Part shown: one piece after another, positions 6,197-8,346 of the stretch
How the letters are laid out: every line of letters starts with the position of its first letter
How positions within the stretch are numbered: position 1 is the first letter of the stretch
Source: Blastocatellia bacterium
GTDB taxonomy: Bacteria > Acidobacteriota > Blastocatellia > Pyrinomonadales > Pyrinomonadaceae
DNA length: 8,346 nt
Direction of reading: 5' to 3'
Assembly (NCBI GenBank): GCA_003175865.1
Contig: PSRF01000119.1
Span: 1 to 8,346 of the forward strand
Position numbers and translations under genes: made by a program
The notes under the pieces: model-generated
Seen by the model: only the letters and a program-made list of their open reading frames with translations
Databases searched by the model: none
What the model was told of the DNA's origin: nothing

Positions 6197-6216
6197 GGCA
6201 ATTGGCAATTGGCAGT
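6197..6216. repeat. Short tandem GGCAATT repeat
   Basis: GGCAATT is repeated twice in tandem (6197-6203, 6204-6210) and followed by GGCAGT. The 8-mer GCAATTGG also occurs at 6146-6153, so three copies fall within 67 bases upstream of the isocitrate dehydrogenase gene. It could be a binding site array or a chance microrepeat. Confidence 0.4.
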
Positions 6217-6279
6217 GGAAGTCTTATCCTTCCCAGACCGAAATACATAGTCCAACAGCAAATAACAAAGTCGACTTTT

Positions 6280-7278
6280 ATGCATCGTATCACACTGATT
6301 CCTGGCGACGGCATTGGCCCTGAAGTCGCCTCAAACGTTGTCCGAATCATCGAAGCAGCTGGGGTAAATGTTGCGTGGGAGACGCACTTCGCTGGAGCTC
6401 AGGCCCTCGAGAAATTTGGCGAAACGTTGCCGCAGGAGTTGCTTGACTCAATTCTGCGAAACAAGGTCGCGCTGAAAGGACCCATCACAACTCCGGTTGG
6501 CAAAGGTTTCACATCAGTCAACGTTGGATTGCGCAAGACTCTTGATCTCTACGCAAACCTGCGACCGGTGCGTGCGTTACCAAATGTGCCCTGCCGGTAT
6601 CCGGAGTTGGACCTCGTCGTGGTGCGCGAAAACACTGAAAGTCTGTATGCCGGTCTTGAGCATGTTGTTGTTCCCGGTGTCGTTGAGAGTTTGAAGATCA
6701 TCACAGAGAAAGCGTCGACACGCATTGCGAAGTTTGCTTTTGAGTACGCCCGTCGTGAATCGAGAAAGCTCATCACTGCAGTGCACAAGGCAAATATCAT
6801 GAAGATGTCCGATGGATTGTTTCTCGAGTGCTTTCGCAAGGTGAGTGCTGATTATCCTGACATCAAGGCTGACGATAAGATCGTAGACAACGCGTGTATG
6901 CAGTTGGTCATGCGACCGGAGCAGTTTGATGTCATGTTGCTGGAAAACCTTTACGGCGACATCGTGTCGGATTTGTGTGCCGGACTGATCGGCGGACTGG
7001 GATTAGTACCTGGGGCAAACATCGGTGAGAAAGGCGCAGTGTTCGAGGCAGTTCATGGATCCGCGCCAGACATCGCTGGCCAGGGCATTGCGAACCCGAC
7101 GGCATTACTGCAATCCGGTATTTTAATGTTGCGACACATTGGAGAACGTGAAGCGGCCGACCGTGTTGAGAATGCGATGTTGAGTGTGTTTGAAGAGGGA
7201 AAAGTTCGCACTCGCGATATTGGTGGAACAGCGAAGACCGCGGAGTTTGCAGACGCGATCATTCAAAAGATGCAGTGA
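6280..7278 (+). CDS. NAD-dependent isocitrate dehydrogenase (isocitrate/isopropylmalate dehydrogenase family)
   Basis: A 332-residue cytoplasmic decarboxylating dehydrogenase that would convert isocitrate to 2-oxoglutarate in the TCA cycle. The N-terminus ITLIPGDGIGPE is the family hallmark. The substrate loop SVNVGLRK (Ser79, Asn81, Arg85) followed by LDLYANLRPVR is the isocitrate dehydrogenase type, like the mitochondrial NAD enzyme. Further family sites are VVVRENTESLYAGLEH (Arg116, Tyr123), Lys170 in HKANIMK, and the metal-binding aspartates of YGDIVSD (Asp227, Asp231). In VHGSAPDIAGQGIANP, Asp264-Ile265 replace the Lys-Tyr pair of NADP enzymes such as E. coli Icd, which argues for NAD. 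I start at ATG 6280, directly before the conserved strand; an in-frame start at 6202 would add 26 residues unlike the family. Isopropylmalate or homoisocitrate dehydrogenase are less likely alternatives. The downstream gene overlaps its stop by one base. Confidence 0.87.
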   Translation: MHRITLIPGDGIGPEVASNVVRIIEAAGVNVAWETHFAGAQALEKFGETLPQELLDSILRNKVALKGPITTPVGKGFTSVNVGLRKTLDLYANLRPVRALPNVPCRYPELDLVVVRENTESLYAGLEHVVVPGVVESLKIITEKASTRIAKFAFEYARRESRKLITAVHKANIMKMSDGLFLECFRKVSADYPDIKADDKIVDNACMQLVMRPEQFDVMLLENLYGDIVSDLCAGLIGGLGLVPGANIGEKGAVFEAVHGSAPDIAGQGIANPTALLQSGILMLRHIGEREAADRVENAMLSVFEEGKVRTRDIGGTAKTAEFADAIIQKMQ

Positions 7279-7937
7279 TGTCCGATAAGAGGAGCCAAGC
7301 CGTGAACGCTGTACGCGAAACTTTATTCGGCGACATGCCACCTTCATCATGGCCCAGCGCTGATTCAAGCGTACGCGGTGAACCCTGGGATTCGTTCCTG
7401 CAAGCAAGAGAAGCGTCCGCGGCAGGGAAAACAGATCAGGCCAGGCAGATCCTTTATCAAATAGTGGGTACGCCGGGCTTTGAAACAAGACACTACCTTC
7501 AGGCGTGGCATTTTCTGCGCGATCTAGGTGAACAGCCTCGCCGCGAATATGCAAAAAAGGTTTTGGGAGTCGTGGTCGAAGTCGGACTCGATGAAGGACT
7601 GGATATCGTTGCAGCGTATTTGGATGGTAATGCCCGTTATTTCAACTATAGCGGGGCGGCGGTGATCTGGGAGCATCCCAACGATTCGCTCGACACGGAA
7701 ATCGAAGCGCTTCTCGAAGCTGGCCAGGCCGTCGTGCAGCAGACAGGTCCGTGGGACAAGGCTCGGCCGGATCCTCCGGCTACTGGAAACGTTCGAATCA
7801 ACTTGCTCGTCCCGGAAGGTTTGAATTTTGGAGAAGGTCCGTTTGGTGCGCTCGCTAACGATGCGCTTGGTGGACCAGTCATTTCAGCCGCCATGGCGCT
7901 GATGCAAGGATTGATGTCGAGGACGGGACGCGATTAG
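7278..7937 (+). CDS. Conserved-looking protein of unknown function, coupled to isocitrate dehydrogenase
   Basis: A 219-residue soluble protein that I cannot assign to a named family. The ATG (7278-7280) overlaps the TGA of the isocitrate dehydrogenase gene by one base, so the pair is probably co-transcribed and translationally coupled; a GTG one codon earlier is also in frame. There is no signal peptide or clear membrane segment. Residues about 36-117 are predicted helical (WDSFLQAREASAAGKTDQAR, HYLQAWHFLRDLGEQP), resembling a TPR- or HEAT-like start. They are followed by ARYFNYSGAAVIWEHP (119-134), a GPW-rich linker (157-168) and VRINLLVPEGLNFGEGP (172-188). The aromatic and glycine-rich stretches look like conserved motifs, and the base composition and codon use do not differ visibly from the neighbours, so I take it as a real gene. 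A single-cofactor enzyme motif is not visible, and there is no cysteine at all. Confidence 0.75.
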   Translation: MSDKRSQAVNAVRETLFGDMPPSSWPSADSSVRGEPWDSFLQAREASAAGKTDQARQILYQIVGTPGFETRHYLQAWHFLRDLGEQPRREYAKKVLGVVVEVGLDEGLDIVAAYLDGNARYFNYSGAAVIWEHPNDSLDTEIEALLEAGQAVVQQTGPWDKARPDPPATGNVRINLLVPEGLNFGEGPFGALANDALGGPVISAAMALMQGLMSRTGRD

Positions 7938-8010
7938 GTTTCTGACAACTCTATTTTGCGCAAGAATCAAATTAGAGAACTGCTCGCGGTCCCTAATATT
8001 CTTCGATGAT

Positions 8011-8346
8011 ATGAAATCAATAATCATTAGTTCCATTTTCCTTTTCTGCGCGCTAGCCCAAGCACAAACCACTACTCCTACCCAAAACGAACCAAAGTCA
8101 AAGCGCGCAGATCTATTGCGCGGAGAGTACGGTCAATTTCGCGCAAACAATGACTTGCTTTTCTATCATCTAAACGTTCGCGTTGATCCCGACCGGAAGT
8201 TCCTCAAGGGTTGCACAACAATCCGGTTCAGGATGTTGCATGACGACAATCGCATTCAACTCGATCTGCATGATGCGCTCGCCGTCGATAGGATTCTTTT
8301 CGATCCGGCAAACCTCGAGGAGCCACCTGCTTCACCAAAGATGGCA
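8011..8346 (+). CDS. N-terminal part of a secreted M1-family aminopeptidase-like protein (runs off the right edge)
   Basis: An open frame from ATG 8011 stays open for 112 codons to the window end. It begins with a signal peptide (MKSIIISSIFLFCALAQAQT; cleavage likely after AQA at about residue 18). The mature part reads ADLLRGEYGQFRANNDLL, then FYHLNVRVDPDRKFLKG, TTIRFRML and RIQLDLHDAL. A beta-rich start with 'xxY.LdvrvDp..k.l.G...i.F' is the N-terminal domain of M1 metallopeptidases (aminopeptidase N type), and the RGEYG-RANNDLL lead-in suits the exported bacterial members. The zinc site (HExxH) lies beyond the window, so catalytic activity cannot be checked. It follows the unknown gene by 73 bases with no hairpin between. 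A TAATAT at 7994-7999 might be a -10 box, but no -35 partner is at the right distance. Confidence 0.75.
   Translation, partial: MKSIIISSIFLFCALAQAQTTTPTQNEPKSKRADLLRGEYGQFRANNDLLFYHLNVRVDPDRKFLKGCTTIRFRMLHDDNRIQLDLHDALAVDRILFDPANLEEPPASPKMA

Larger units (their letters stand above)
5957..6279. other. Divergent intergenic region between thiO and the isocitrate dehydrogenase gene
   Basis: This 323-base stretch without a gene separates two divergently read genes, so it must hold the promoters for both directions unless they lie further inside the genes. It contains a long inverted repeat (6013-6119), three copies of GCAATTGG (6146, 6198, 6205) and one weak candidate promoter towards the right. 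I see no RNA gene or recognisable riboswitch. In particular I could not recognise the conserved parts of a thiamine-pyrophosphate riboswitch before thiO, where only 56 bases separate the start codon from the inverted repeat. Confidence 0.7.

Noticed and set aside
6202..6279. In-frame earlier start for isocitrate dehydrogenase at 6202
   Set aside because: It would place 26 unrelated residues, partly encoded by the GGCAATT repeat, before the conserved first strand ITLIPGDGIG.
6280..7278. Naming this gene leuB (3-isopropylmalate dehydrogenase)
   Set aside because: The substrate loop SVNVGLRK with LDLYANLRPVR is of the isocitrate type, and no leucine-pathway gene is beside it.
7956..7999. Promoter for the M1 peptidase gene from TTGCGC (7956) and TAATAT (7994)
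   Set aside because: The spacing of 32 bases is far outside the range for a sigma-70 promoter; only an isolated -10-like box remains.

Overview
The window looks like ordinary chromosome from a free-living, mid-GC (about 50%) bacterium. The best guess is Acidobacteriota, class Blastocatellia or a relative. This rests on the type of NAD-linked isocitrate dehydrogenase, the M1-peptidase N-terminus, and several abundant-looking intergenic palindromes of kinds I associate with that group. It is an inference from style, not from a marker gene. No phage, plasmid, transposase, CRISPR array, tRNA or rRNA gene is visible.

Layout, left to right. The left 6 kb is read on the minus strand, so its transcription order is right to left: thiO glycine oxidase (4829-5956); a TPR-like/TlpA thioredoxin lipoprotein-like or secreted protein (3452-4828) whose ATG touches the thiO stop; a CcdA-type membrane electron carrier fused to a TlpA/ResA domain (2010-3227); a secreted thioredoxin-fold protein with a degenerate active site, WCGNW (1257-1874); a DHH/DHHA1 phosphoesterase (139-1092); and, at the left edge, the first 12 codons of what looks like another exported protein (1-37). 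The right 2 kb is read on the plus strand: NAD-dependent isocitrate dehydrogenase (6280-7278), a one-base-overlapping conserved-looking protein of unknown function (7278-7937), and the start of an M1 aminopeptidase-like secreted protein that runs off the right edge (8011-8346).

Functionally, the centre is an envelope thiol-redox cluster. The CcdA-like part can carry electrons from cytoplasmic thioredoxin across the membrane to its own fused thioredoxin domain. The two other exported thioredoxin-fold proteins are natural candidates as partners or clients. Isocitrate dehydrogenase is central metabolism, and the small gene coupled to it is the main gene of unknown function.

The most unusual structure lies between the genes. 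Most of the larger gaps hold a long inverted repeat, each of a different sequence family: a small hairpin (100-117), two inverted hairpin copies with a compensatory base change (1146-1258), a 30-bp perfect inverted repeat (1903-2004), a nested composite palindrome (3296-3443) and a 34-bp perfect inverted repeat (6013-6119). They look like REP/BIME-type or MITE-like repeats and not like simple terminators.
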